Below, piece by piece: positions 15,514 to 23,656 of a stretch of 49,562 nt of DNA; the first letter of the stretch is position 1, and each line of letters starts with the position of its first letter. The translations under genes were made by a program, and so were the position numbers. The notes under the pieces are model-generated. The model was not told the DNA's origin. It did no database searches and saw only the letters and a list, made by a program, of their open reading frames with translations. The stretch is from CABMGU01 sp964508495 (GTDB lineage: Archaea; Nanobdellota; Nanobdellia; Woesearchaeales; ARS49): NCBI GenBank assembly GCA_964508495.1, contig CAZDUA010000006.1:1-49562 (forward strand). Reading direction: 5' to 3'.

Positions 15514-18234
15514 CTAGTTCTCATTGATAATGCGCTGAATGTCAATCTTACCGCTTTCAGAACGCGCAACATCGATTCCATCCTCGCCATAAGCGAACTG
15601 GATAATCCTGCCGCTCGCATCCCTAACAGTGCCATCATACTCAACTCTCAAGTCCTGCATAGCGTTAGCCAATCTTCTGTACAAGTAACCTGACTTAGGA
15701 GTACGCAAAGCAGTGTCCATAAGAGCGTCCCTTCCCGTTATTGCGTGGAAGAAGAACTCTTTCGGATTAATACCCTGCTTGAAACCATGAATGATAAAAC
15801 CCCTTGCTTCAGGAGACAAATCATTCTTCTTAAAACAGCTCAAAGTTCTACCTTTGTAACCCTTCTCAATACGCTTACCACGCATAGCCTGCTGTCCAAC
15901 ACAAGCACTCATCTGAATGAGAGACGTTATACTTCCTCTTGCGCCTGACAAAATCATAACAGCGGCCATGTTTGAATCATTCACGAAACCCTTGATAACC
16001 TGACCGCAGGCGTTTCTTGCCTTGTTCAAGCGCTCCAAGATTTTCAGCTCCAACGTTTCCCTCATGGTTCTGCCAGGGAACACTTCTAATTGACCGTCCT
16101 TGAAAATCTGAATCATCTGAGTAACATCCTCTTCAGCCTGGTGCAACAACTGGTCAATCTGATCTCTTGCTTCCGGAGGCAAGTCCTCATCAGCAATACC
16201 AGTGCTGAAACCATGCATCAACAAATGCTCAATGCCCAAACGGAAAATCTGATGAATAATCTTAATCGTCTTAGCAGGGCCGTACTTCTTGTGCAAGCTT
16301 CTCAAAAGAAGACCTTCGCCCTCTCCACCAATCGCCTTAGTATCAATAACACCCTCAATCAAAGTACCTTTCTTTATGATGACCTTCTCGCCAGAACGAG
16401 TAGCTCCTTCGTAATCAAAGTCGTCTGGAAGAAGAACGCTGAAAATTTCTCTTCCAGTAATCTGCTTCTTTGAAGGCAATCTGCTAAAGTCAGTAATTCC
16501 AACGTTAGCCAAAATCTGCGAAGCCTGCTCAGGATTCAACAAGCCATGCTTTGACAACAAATAATTGCCAGAGATTGCGTCCTGAATACAGCCAATAACA
16601 GAAAGGCCATACCTTGGAGAGATAAGCTGGGTTTGAACCTGCATCAAAATCTCAGCCTCAGCACGAGACTCCTCAGTCTGAGGAATGTGCAAGTTCATCT
16701 CGTCACCGTCAAAATCAGCGTTATACGGGTTACAAACAGCAGGGTTCAACCTGAGAGTTCTTCCCGGCAAGACTTTCACACGGTGGCACATCATGCTCAT
16801 TCTGTGCAAAGAAGGCTGTCTGTTGAAAATCGCGATGTCGCCGTCCAACAAATGACGCTCGACGATATAACCAGGCTGCAATTCTTCCAAAGAAGCTTCC
16901 TTAGTTTCCTCAGTAATCTTTTTCTTCTTGCCATCAGGCCTTACAATATAGTTAGCGCCCGGATACTTGCCCGGACCATTCTGGACAAACTTCTTCAAAT
17001 AAGCCAAGTTCCAATCGTTAACAGTCTCAGGAACAGTAAGCTTTGTAGCAATAAGCTTAGGAACACCAACCTCGTCCAAGCCAAGCATCGGGTCAGGAGA
17101 AATAACAGTACGAGCACAGAAGTTTGTTCTTTTACCAGCAAGATTGTGCCTGATACGACCTTCCTTGCTCTTAATTCTCTCAGTAATAGTCTTCAAAGGC
17201 TGGCCAGAACGATGCCTCGCGGGAGGCAATTGCGCAATACTGTTATCAAAGAACGTTGTAACGTGATACTGCAACAAGTCCCACAAGTCCTCAATAATAA
17301 TTTCCGGAGCTCCGGCATTAATGTTTTCAAACAATCTCTGGTTGATTCTAACAATATCACCAAGCTTGTGCGTGAGGTCGTCTTCTGAACGCTCACCACT
17401 TTCCAAAGTAATAGAAGGCCTGACAGTAACTGGAGGAATCGGCAAGACAGTCAGAATTGTCCACTCAGGACGCGCAGTCTTAGGATTAAGACCAAACACT
17501 TCAATGTCCTCATCAGGAACCTTCTCAAATCTTGCACGAATCTCAATAGGAGAAATACGCTTGTCACCCTCGATAAACGTGGTAGGCTTTTCAATAGAAA
17601 TCTTAGCCTGCTTAGCCTTGCAATGCGGACACTTACCGCCCAACTTAGAACTGTCAATCAAAGCCTTAACAGCAAGCCTTCTGGCTTCTGGACCTTCCTC
17701 TGTCTCAATTTTATCAAGATGAGATTTTGCTTTCGCCCATTTCTCCTGAGCAACCATCAACTTACCGCACTCACGGCAAGAAGTTCTCAGCAACAATTGG
17801 ATAATTCTAACATACTTCACATGAATAACCGGTCTTGCTAATTCTATGTAACCAAAATGACCAATACATTCCTTCAATTTGCTACCACACGTCTTACATC
17901 TAAGACCAGGGTCGATAACTCCCAAACGAACGTCCATCAAACCGCCGTCAACAGGATAACCCTCTTTATCGTAAAGTTCAGGCGTAACGATTTTTGCTGA
18001 CGCCATCTTCTTAATCATCTTAGGACTAAGAACGCCAAACACGACACTAGAAACCTGCTTGTAAACATAATGCTGAACAGCTTCCATGCGCTCTCTTGAA
18101 AACTGCTGTTTCTCTATCTTTTCTTCAACAACAGGAGCTTCAACTGTTTCTTCTACCTTCTTCTCAACAATCTCTTCCTTCACAACCTCAGCTGCTGGAA
18201 CTTCCACTGTTTCTTCCTTTTTCTTTCTAGCCAT
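15514..18234 (-). CDS. rpoA1: DNA-directed RNA polymerase subunit A'
   Basis: The protein has 906 residues from the ATG at 18234; a TTG at 18246 is only a possible start. It contains the clamp-core start VFGVLSPKMIKKMA, zinc-binding CKTCGSKLKEC-x-GHFG and a further CREC...CPHC site. The catalytic loop N-A-D507-F-D509-G-D511 holds the active-site magnesium. An unusual feature is an N-terminal extension of about 45 residues made of Val/Glu/Lys/Pro repeats (EETVEVP...EETVEAP), which most archaeal A' subunits lack. Eight bases separate it from the rpoB1 stop. Confidence 0.97.
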   Translation of the reverse strand: MARKKKEETVEVPAAEVVKEEIVEKKVEETVEAPVVEEKIEKQQFSRERMEAVQHYVYKQVSSVVFGVLSPKMIKKMASAKIVTPELYDKEGYPVDGGLMDVRLGVIDPGLRCKTCGSKLKECIGHFGYIELARPVIHVKYVRIIQLLLRTSCRECGKLMVAQEKWAKAKSHLDKIETEEGPEARRLAVKALIDSSKLGGKCPHCKAKQAKISIEKPTTFIEGDKRISPIEIRARFEKVPDEDIEVFGLNPKTARPEWTILTVLPIPPVTVRPSITLESGERSEDDLTHKLGDIVRINQRLFENINAGAPEIIIEDLWDLLQYHVTTFFDNSIAQLPPARHRSGQPLKTITERIKSKEGRIRHNLAGKRTNFCARTVISPDPMLGLDEVGVPKLIATKLTVPETVNDWNLAYLKKFVQNGPGKYPGANYIVRPDGKKKKITEETKEASLEELQPGYIVERHLLDGDIAIFNRQPSLHRMSMMCHRVKVLPGRTLRLNPAVCNPYNADFDGDEMNLHIPQTEESRAEAEILMQVQTQLISPRYGLSVIGCIQDAISGNYLLSKHGLLNPEQASQILANVGITDFSRLPSKKQITGREIFSVLLPDDFDYEGATRSGEKVIIKKGTLIEGVIDTKAIGGEGEGLLLRSLHKKYGPAKTIKIIHQIFRLGIEHLLMHGFSTGIADEDLPPEARDQIDQLLHQAEEDVTQMIQIFKDGQLEVFPGRTMRETLELKILERLNKARNACGQVIKGFVNDSNMAAVMILSGARGSITSLIQMSACVGQQAMRGKRIEKGYKGRTLSCFKKNDLSPEARGFIIHGFKQGINPKEFFFHAITGRDALMDTALRTPKSGYLYRRLANAMQDLRVEYDGTVRDASGRIIQFAYGEDGIDVARSESGKIDIQRIINEN

Positions 18235-18242
18235 TTTTTTCC

Positions 18243-20051
18243 TCAATACTTATTCTTCAACTGCAATCTTGGATAAATACCCAAGCTCTTGAACTCGTCC
18301 AAAATAAGCTTGAACGCGTATGAAATCTCAATATCACTGATTTCCACGTTCTCACCGCAAATTGGACAATAACGCTTGTCCTTGAACGCGTCATAAATAG
18401 CAATAATACCGCAACCCTCGCAAACCGGAACAACAGTCTTGTCAGAATCAAACCTTTCCTTCAAGAGCAAACTTGCACCATGCGCGACAAAAGTATCCTT
18501 CTCCATCTCTCCCAATCTAAGACCGCCTTCCTTTGCACGACCTTCCGTAGGCTGTCTTGTAAGCAACTGGATAGGACCCCTCGCTCTTGAGTGAATCTTG
18601 TTAGCAACCATGTGCTTCAACTTCAAATAGTACATGTTGCCGATATAAATTTTAGCCTCGAAAACTTCTCCAGTAACACCATTATACATAGTCTCAGTGC
18701 CCTTCTCATTAAAGCCTAACTCTCCCAACTGCTTTCTGATAACCGCTTCAGGCTCTCCAGAGAAAGTAGTACCATCAATAATCCTGCCGCCAAGAGCTGC
18801 AGTCTTACCGCCAACCAACTCAATCAAGTGAGAAATCGTCATACGAGAAGGAATACCGTGAGGCGAAAACAACAAGTCAGGAATGATACCAGAAGCACTG
18901 AAAGGCATATCTGCCTGAGGAACAATCAAACCAACAACTCCCTTCTGACCGTGACGAGAAACAAACTTATCACCAATCTCCGGAATTCTTTGATCACGCA
19001 GTCTAACCTGGACTAATTTGTTACCTTCCTCGTTCTCAGTCAAACAAACAAAATCAACAACACCCTCTTCGCCATGCCTTAGCGTGACTGAACTTTCTCT
19101 TCTAATGTTTGAAGCCAAGCTGTACTCTTCCAAATTAGACAAGAATCTAGGAGGAGAAGTCTTTCCAATTATGACATCTTCTTCCTTAACAGTCGCTTCA
19201 GGATAAACAATACCATCGCCTTCCAAGAATCTGTAATCTCTTTCAGACTTGTAACCCTTGACATCCTTATCAGGAATGCCAATAGAGTCCATCAAACCAC
19301 CAGAGTATCTCAATTCTTCAGTAACTGCCGGCCTGAAATAAGTGCTTCTGCCAAATCCTCTTTCAATAGAACCCTTGTTGATGATGACTGCGTCTTCCAT
19401 ATTATAGCCCTTATAGCTCATAATTGCGACAACAATGTTCTGACCGCTCGGATGAGCGCTGTAATCAGAAAGCTCGTGCATCATAGTCTGCACGAGAGGC
19501 ATTTGAGGATAGTGCAACAAGTTAACGTCCATGTCCATACGCACAGGATAGTTTCCAGCATACAAGCCAATGGACTGCTTCAAGTTTCTGCTACCAATAA
19601 TAAGACGTGCAGATTGAATGTAGTCACCATACGGAATAAGGCCAGTAACAATGCCAAGCATGGCTAATGGAGAAATTTCCAAATGAGAATGTTCAGGAGT
19701 CAATTCCTGATCAGAGAAAGCAATCAAACAATTCTCTTCCTCAGCAGCGTCCAAGAACTCAATAATACCCTGGTCGATCAAGTCGCCCCAAGTGATTTCG
19801 TTTTTTTGAAGCTGCTTAACGTGCTTGTCAGTCAAAGCAGGCATTCCGCCATTAACAACAATCAAAGGACGCCTGCAACGACCCCTTGCGCTTTCAACAA
19901 AAACGCGGTCCAAGACATCATCAAAATAAACGTTAACGTTAGACGAGAGAGCGCCAGAACGCCTGTCCTGCCTGATACGGTTTACAAACTCCTGAGAGTT
20001 ATCAACATCGCCGACAAACTTTCCATTAAGGTACACTTCACTCATCTTCAT
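18243..20051 (-). CDS. rpoB1: DNA-directed RNA polymerase subunit B'
   Basis: The 602-residue protein is the C-terminal part of the second-largest subunit. Visible hallmarks are NIVVAIMSYKGYNMEDAVIIN, the KFVSRHGQKGVVGLI hybrid-binding region, the FSPHGIPSRMT motif and a zinc site near the end (CEGCG...CPICGE). The B subunit is split into B'' and B', a state common in later-branching Euryarchaeota and in some DPANN lineages. ATG at 20051 overlaps the rpoB2 stop by four bases; a second ATG two codons on is an alternative. Confidence 0.97.
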   Translation of the reverse strand: MKMSEVYLNGKFVGDVDNSQEFVNRIRQDRRSGALSSNVNVYFDDVLDRVFVESARGRCRRPLIVVNGGMPALTDKHVKQLQKNEITWGDLIDQGIIEFLDAAEEENCLIAFSDQELTPEHSHLEISPLAMLGIVTGLIPYGDYIQSARLIIGSRNLKQSIGLYAGNYPVRMDMDVNLLHYPQMPLVQTMMHELSDYSAHPSGQNIVVAIMSYKGYNMEDAVIINKGSIERGFGRSTYFRPAVTEELRYSGGLMDSIGIPDKDVKGYKSERDYRFLEGDGIVYPEATVKEEDVIIGKTSPPRFLSNLEEYSLASNIRRESSVTLRHGEEGVVDFVCLTENEEGNKLVQVRLRDQRIPEIGDKFVSRHGQKGVVGLIVPQADMPFSASGIIPDLLFSPHGIPSRMTISHLIELVGGKTAALGGRIIDGTTFSGEPEAVIRKQLGELGFNEKGTETMYNGVTGEVFEAKIYIGNMYYLKLKHMVANKIHSRARGPIQLLTRQPTEGRAKEGGLRLGEMEKDTFVAHGASLLLKERFDSDKTVVPVCEGCGIIAIYDAFKDKRYCPICGENVEISDIEISYAFKLILDEFKSLGIYPRLQLKNKY

Positions 20052-21532
20052 CTCACCGTCTTCAAGCCAGCTGACTTCAACTGTTTCAAAACATCAGCCT
20101 CAGGAGTATCATTGCTAACAGTAGCAAGCATGCTGAAATTCTTTCTCAAACCAATATTAGTACCCTCAGGAGTCTCTGAAGGACACAATCTTCCCAAATG
20201 CGTAGCGTGCAATTCTCTAGCCTCAAAGTTTTCCTGAGAAGCGTTCAAAGGAGAAACAACTCTCTGCAAATGAGAAAGCGTGTTGAGGAAATTGAGTCTT
20301 TGAATTCTCTGCGAGACTCCTTTCCTTCCACCAACCCAGTTGCCGGTTGCCATTGCGCTGTAAATCCTGCTCGTCAGAAGCTTGTCTCTTATGATTACCT
20401 TAATGCTCGGGAACTTGCCACGCTTGACAATACGCTGGAAGTTATACAACAAGTCGCCAATCAAGACTTTCAAGTTCATCCTAAACAAGTCAGCAAGCAA
20501 GTCGCCTGACATCTTAATCCTCTTATTAGAATAATGGTCTTTGTCATCCAAGTCAGCCTCTCCACGGCTGACAATAATGTACTTCTTCAACATCTTGCAC
20601 AAATTATAAGCCTTGAACAAACGATCTTCTTTCTTCGTTCCAATATGAGGCATCAGATATTTATCAATAAGCTCAATCATCCTTTCCAACCTAATTTCTC
20701 TCGTCTGAGTAACACCTATCAATTTTGCAATAGCATCCATCGCGTCATCAGGGTTTTTCACATCAACATGCTCGAAAAGATTGATAAGAATTTCATCATA
20801 CTGCTTGTCCTTGCTGATAAACTGCATAATTTCTTCGTCCTTCACCATACCTAACGCTTTCAAAACAAGAACAACAGGAACACGCTTCACCCTCGTGAAA
20901 CTCAAATAATACATGCCGTCCTTCATCCTCTCAACAGTATGAGGAATCTTATAAGAACCCTGCTCGCTAAACAGCTTGCCAACAAACGCTGAAACCCCGC
21001 CAGAATCCTCATCAACAAGGAAACGGTTAGCACCAAGATCCTCGATGTTAACAAGAACCCTTTCAGTACCGTTAATAATGAAATAACCGCCTGGCTCGTC
21101 AGGATCTTCGCCCTTCTCTATCAATTCCTGACGAGAAAGCTTGTTCAAATGACAGAAATTACTGTGCAGCATTATTGGCAAGTTACCAATCTGAGTTGTG
21201 AAACTTTCCCTCTGAACATCATTAACGTGCGCTGAAACCTCTATAAACATAGGAGCGGCATATGACAACTTTCTCAATCGCGCTTCAGCAGGGTGAATGT
21301 TACGCTTAGAACCATCAGCTTCAATGATTTCAGGCTTTGTAACCCAAATCTTGTCCAAACGAATCTTGAAACTTTCCACATTTGGCGGAATAATAGTCGG
21401 CTCGATCTCTTTGTTTTCCTCAACAATCAGATTAAGCTCTTTCTCAGCAAAATTATTGAAACTCTCAATGTTCGACTTAACAAAACTGTTCTCTTCAAAA
21501 AATTTCTTAATTAGAGTTTTCGCAACAGTCAT
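20048..21532 (-). CDS. rpoB2: DNA-directed RNA polymerase subunit B''
   Basis: The 494-residue protein is the N-terminal part of the second-largest subunit (protrusion and lobe). It shows GYFIINGTERVLVNIEDLGANRF (cited in part), the fork-side QRIQRLNFLNTLSHLQRVVSPL and the terminal HATHLGRLCPSETPEGTNIGLRKN region, where the split to B' normally falls. The start overlaps the rpoH stop in an ATGA. It ends in SAGLKTVR, then B' begins, so the pair together make a complete B subunit. Confidence 0.97.
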   Translation of the reverse strand: MTVAKTLIKKFFEENSFVKSNIESFNNFAEKELNLIVEENKEIEPTIIPPNVESFKIRLDKIWVTKPEIIEADGSKRNIHPAEARLRKLSYAAPMFIEVSAHVNDVQRESFTTQIGNLPIMLHSNFCHLNKLSRQELIEKGEDPDEPGGYFIINGTERVLVNIEDLGANRFLVDEDSGGVSAFVGKLFSEQGSYKIPHTVERMKDGMYYLSFTRVKRVPVVLVLKALGMVKDEEIMQFISKDKQYDEILINLFEHVDVKNPDDAMDAIAKLIGVTQTREIRLERMIELIDKYLMPHIGTKKEDRLFKAYNLCKMLKKYIIVSRGEADLDDKDHYSNKRIKMSGDLLADLFRMNLKVLIGDLLYNFQRIVKRGKFPSIKVIIRDKLLTSRIYSAMATGNWVGGRKGVSQRIQRLNFLNTLSHLQRVVSPLNASQENFEARELHATHLGRLCPSETPEGTNIGLRKNFSMLATVSNDTPEADVLKQLKSAGLKTVR

Positions 21533-21768
21533 GCTGAAACCCTCCTATAGAATGTAGTCTCGCCAGCAGTAGGACTCTTACGGGAAATTTTCACAATGTC
21601 ACCCTCTTTAACATCCAAATGCTGAATTGCAGGATCAGTCTTGTAAACTCTAGGAAGATTAGGCAGGTCAATAGCATATTTTTCAAACAAGTCCTTACGC
21701 TCCTTCTCAGTAAGCTTCGCGTGCTTCGGCACAAGTTCGTGCTTGCTAACGTCAAATTTTGCTGTCAT
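21529..21768 (-). CDS. rpoH: DNA-directed RNA polymerase subunit H
   Basis: The 79-residue protein is the archaeal homologue of the C-terminal domain of eukaryotic RPB5. It shows FDVSKHELVPKHAKLTEKE and a conserved C-terminus with DPAIQHLDVKEGDIVKI and SPTAGETTFYRRV. The ATG at 21768 is chosen; the upstream in-frame extension lies over the tRNA-Lys gene and is not real. It heads the polymerase operon, only 18 bases after the 3' end of that tRNA, so both may arise from one transcript. Confidence 0.96.
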   Translation of the reverse strand: MTAKFDVSKHELVPKHAKLTEKERKDLFEKYAIDLPNLPRVYKTDPAIQHLDVKEGDIVKISRKSPTAGETTFYRRVSA

Positions 21769-21786
21769 GGTTGTGTGTAAATATAA

Positions 21787-21906
21787 CGGGCCGGACGGGA
21801 CGTTCAGCTCGAGAGCGAGGTGCTCACGAACATTTGAACCCGCGACCATCCGCTTTCTGTCTTAACGATAAAAGGCGGATGCTCTACCAGGCTGAGCTAC
21901 CGGCCC
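21787..21906 (-). tRNA. tRNA-Lys (UUU) with two predicted introns
   Basis: The cloverleaf reads: acceptor GGGCCGG (21906-21900) with CCGGCCC (21794-21788) and discriminator G; D-stem GCTC/GAGC; anticodon stem TCCGC/GCGGA; anticodon TTT at 21872-21870. The anticodon loop holds 14 extra bases (21868-21855) after position 37, the canonical archaeal intron site. The T-stem GCGGG and loop TTCAAAT (21843-21832) are followed by 32 extra bases (21831-21800) before the closing strand CCCGT (21799-21795). The 32-base insert can pair end to end (GTTC with GAAC). Removing both inserts gives a normal tRNA with a G discriminator, as expected for archaeal tRNA-Lys. Exact splice points are inferred. Confidence 0.85.
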
Positions 21907-22160
21907 TTGATCGTTCTTCACTCTTATGAATTTGATAGACTGGTGAATAGAGATACATGACAATTTGCGAGAATTTTGAGACGTTATACCCCATTGTGCG
22001 CACTACCCTGTAACAATACACGCTTTGGGAAAGGGGGTTATTTATAAAGCTTACGGTTTTGAAAGAAAAATAAGAACGCCGAAGCCGGGAATTCTAGACT
22101 GCGCAATCATACCAAGGGGAGCTCAACCGCCGCTCCCCTTTCGAACCCCTGCGGAAAATA
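21907..22160. other. Region between tRNA-Lys and tRNA-Asp: hairpin, promoter-like box and tRNA 3'-end copy
   Basis: No protein gene is supported here. A 9-bp perfect hairpin, AAGGGGAGC (22114-22122) with GCTCCCCTT (22132-22140), lies just downstream of tRNA-Asp. Beyond it is a 15-base copy of the tRNA-Asp 3' end (22076-22090, matching 22160-22174). A minus-strand box gctttataaata (about 22039-22050) could start the tRNA-Lys/rpo transcript. The stretch 21907-22020 shows nothing I can name. Confidence 0.5.
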
Positions 22161-22233
22161 CGCCGAAGCCGGGATTTGAACCCGGGTTGCAAGCGCGACA
22201 GGCTCGCGTGCTAGGCCACTGCACTACTTCGGC
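22161..22233 (-). tRNA. tRNA-Asp (GUC)
   Basis: A complete 73-base cloverleaf: acceptor GCCGAAG/CTTCGGC, D-stem GTGC/GCAC, anticodon arm CGAGC-CTGTCGC-GCTTG with anticodon GTC, T-arm CCGGG-TTCAAAT-CCCGG and discriminator G. There is no intron. A G discriminator and G10-C25 style D-stem suit aspartate identity. An open frame on the opposite strand across this gene is an artefact of the tRNA. Confidence 0.95.
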
Positions 22234-22276
22234 ATGAAATTACGTTTGATATGGGCGATTTATAAATCTTATTGCA

Positions 22277-22780
22277 CTATTCTATAAGATCAAGGCTGGC
22301 AATCGACCCTATTCTTGTATGCTGCCTATTATAGGAACCAGAAAAAAACGTTTTTTGCTTTGGAACTTCAACTGCCTTTTTCACTACAACAGGCTTAACA
22401 TCAGGCCTGCGCATAAAACCCAAAATCTCATCAACAGCAGCATCAATACCCCTTCCAACTGAGATTTCTCTCTGATTATCTTTTTGCACGTAAAGACTCG
22501 AATGATAGTCCTGGAAACAAGTATAATCAACCTTCAAGAAGCATAAAGCGCTGGTTGTCGGATGCAAAAACGAATAAGTACGAATAGACTTTATCTCAAA
22601 ATAATCAGCAATGCCCCCAAAATCCGCCTTATTAACGGCTTCCAAAAAAGCCTGAACGCGATCAGAATCCTCGCTAATAGAAGGAGGCAACGCATTGCCA
22701 ATAATCCTAAAGAACAAACCATCATAGTCGCAACTAGGGTCTTCAATCATTCCCCTCTCAAAATCTTCCTTCACTCCCAT
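22277..22780 (-). CDS. Hypothetical protein, 167 aa
   Basis: I do not recognise this protein. The ATG at 22780 overlaps the stop of the RlmN-like gene (TGATG), indicating translational coupling; a GTG at 22837 would extend it into that gene and is less likely. The sequence is mixed alpha/beta, with aromatic strands (CDYDGLFFRIIG, CFLKVDYTCFQDYHSSLYVQ). A probable helix follows (GIDAAVDEILGFMRRP), then a basic tail rich in Lys/Val/Pro that is likely disordered. No signal peptide or membrane helix is seen. It is the last gene of the TrpRS operon. Confidence 0.6.
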   Translation of the reverse strand: MGVKEDFERGMIEDPSCDYDGLFFRIIGNALPPSISEDSDRVQAFLEAVNKADFGGIADYFEIKSIRTYSFLHPTTSALCFLKVDYTCFQDYHSSLYVQKDNQREISVGRGIDAAVDEILGFMRRPDVKPVVVKKAVEVPKQKTFFSGSYNRQHTRIGSIASLDLIE

Positions 22781-23628
22781 CAAACAGAAGAAATACTCAG
22801 GGGCTTTATATCTTTTTTCGTCGACAACATGCCACACGCAGCATTAGAGTCCAAACCCTTAGTAGTCCTAATAATAGTCTTATAGCCAGCAGAGATTAAC
22901 TCCTTTTTAAACGCCTCAGCAGACTCCTTAGACGGACGAACAAAATCAATGCCCGCAACAGGATTGTACGGAATAAGATTGATAACAATATGCTTGAAAG
23001 GACGCAGGATTTCAGCCAATTCTTTAGCGTTTTCCAAACTATCATTTATTCCAGAAAGCAAAACATACTCTATCATTAGCGGACCGCGCTTGCAAAACGG
23101 AAATTCCTTGCACGCATCAAGAACTTCCTTAATAGAAAATTTCGTGTTAATTGGAACAATACTGCTTCTCAATACATCATTAGGAGCGTGCAATGATAAT
23201 GCAAGCTGGCACTGAGTATCCTTTCCAAGCTGTCTGATTTTATCCGGCAGTCCAACAGTAGAAACAGTAATCTTCTGCCAGCTCATGCCCCGCTTTCTCA
23301 ACTCATTAACAGCCGCAACAACATTATCATAATTGTGCAACGGCTCACCCATACCCATGAATACAACGTTAGTTATTTTTTGTTCAGAAACACTCTGCAT
23401 CAAATCAAGCTGTCCAACAATCTCGTCTTTCGACAAGTTTCTGGAAAAACCCATCTGGCCAGTCGCGCAAAAACTACACTTCATCGCACAGCCCACTTGG
23501 GAACTGATGCACGCGCACAACGTCCTTTTGTGATGGATGAGCACACTCTCAACCCTTTTACCATCATCTAACTCGACCAAAAACTTCCTAGTGCCATCCT
23601 GGGCTTTGACTTCTGAAGCAATGCGCAT
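22780..23628 (-). CDS. RlmN/Cfr-family radical SAM methyltransferase lacking the N-terminal domain
   Basis: The 282-residue protein contains the radical SAM cluster C47-x3-C51-x2-C54 within SSQVGCAMKCSFCATGQMGF. It also has the MGMGEPLHNYDNV SAM-binding motif and both family cysteines: C40, equal to E. coli C118, and C265 in NAACGML, equal to the methyl-carrying C355. RlmN methylates C2 of A2503 in 23S rRNA and of A37 in some tRNAs. The usual N-terminal accessory domain of roughly 80-100 residues is absent, because the frame starts just before the catalytic barrel. An AT box (about 23645-23655) may give it an internal promoter. The substrate cannot be told. Confidence 0.85.
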   Translation of the reverse strand: MRIASEVKAQDGTRKFLVELDDGKRVESVLIHHKRTLCACISSQVGCAMKCSFCATGQMGFSRNLSKDEIVGQLDLMQSVSEQKITNVVFMGMGEPLHNYDNVVAAVNELRKRGMSWQKITVSTVGLPDKIRQLGKDTQCQLALSLHAPNDVLRSSIVPINTKFSIKEVLDACKEFPFCKRGPLMIEYVLLSGINDSLENAKELAEILRPFKHIVINLIPYNPVAGIDFVRPSKESAEAFKKELISAGYKTIIRTTKGLDSNAACGMLSTKKDIKPLSISSV

Positions 23629-23656
23629 GAATTAGACGACAGAACAGGTATATAAA

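Noticed and set aside
21769..21849. N-terminal extension of RpoH
   Set aside because: It lies over the tRNA-Lys gene; RpoH homologues begin near MTAKFDVSKHELVPKH.
22076..22159. Split or permuted tRNA at the tRNA-Asp locus
   Set aside because: There is no second T loop or 5' half; only the 3' strand is repeated.
22025..22237. Plus-strand 70-codon open frame
   Set aside because: It runs antisense through tRNA-Asp; the FEPGLQARQARVLGHCTTS-type ending is the well-known artefact of reading tRNA genes backwards.
22837..22837. GTG start for the hypothetical gene after the RlmN-like gene
   Set aside because: It would run deep into the RlmN-like frame; the overlapping TGATG start at 22780 fits coupling.
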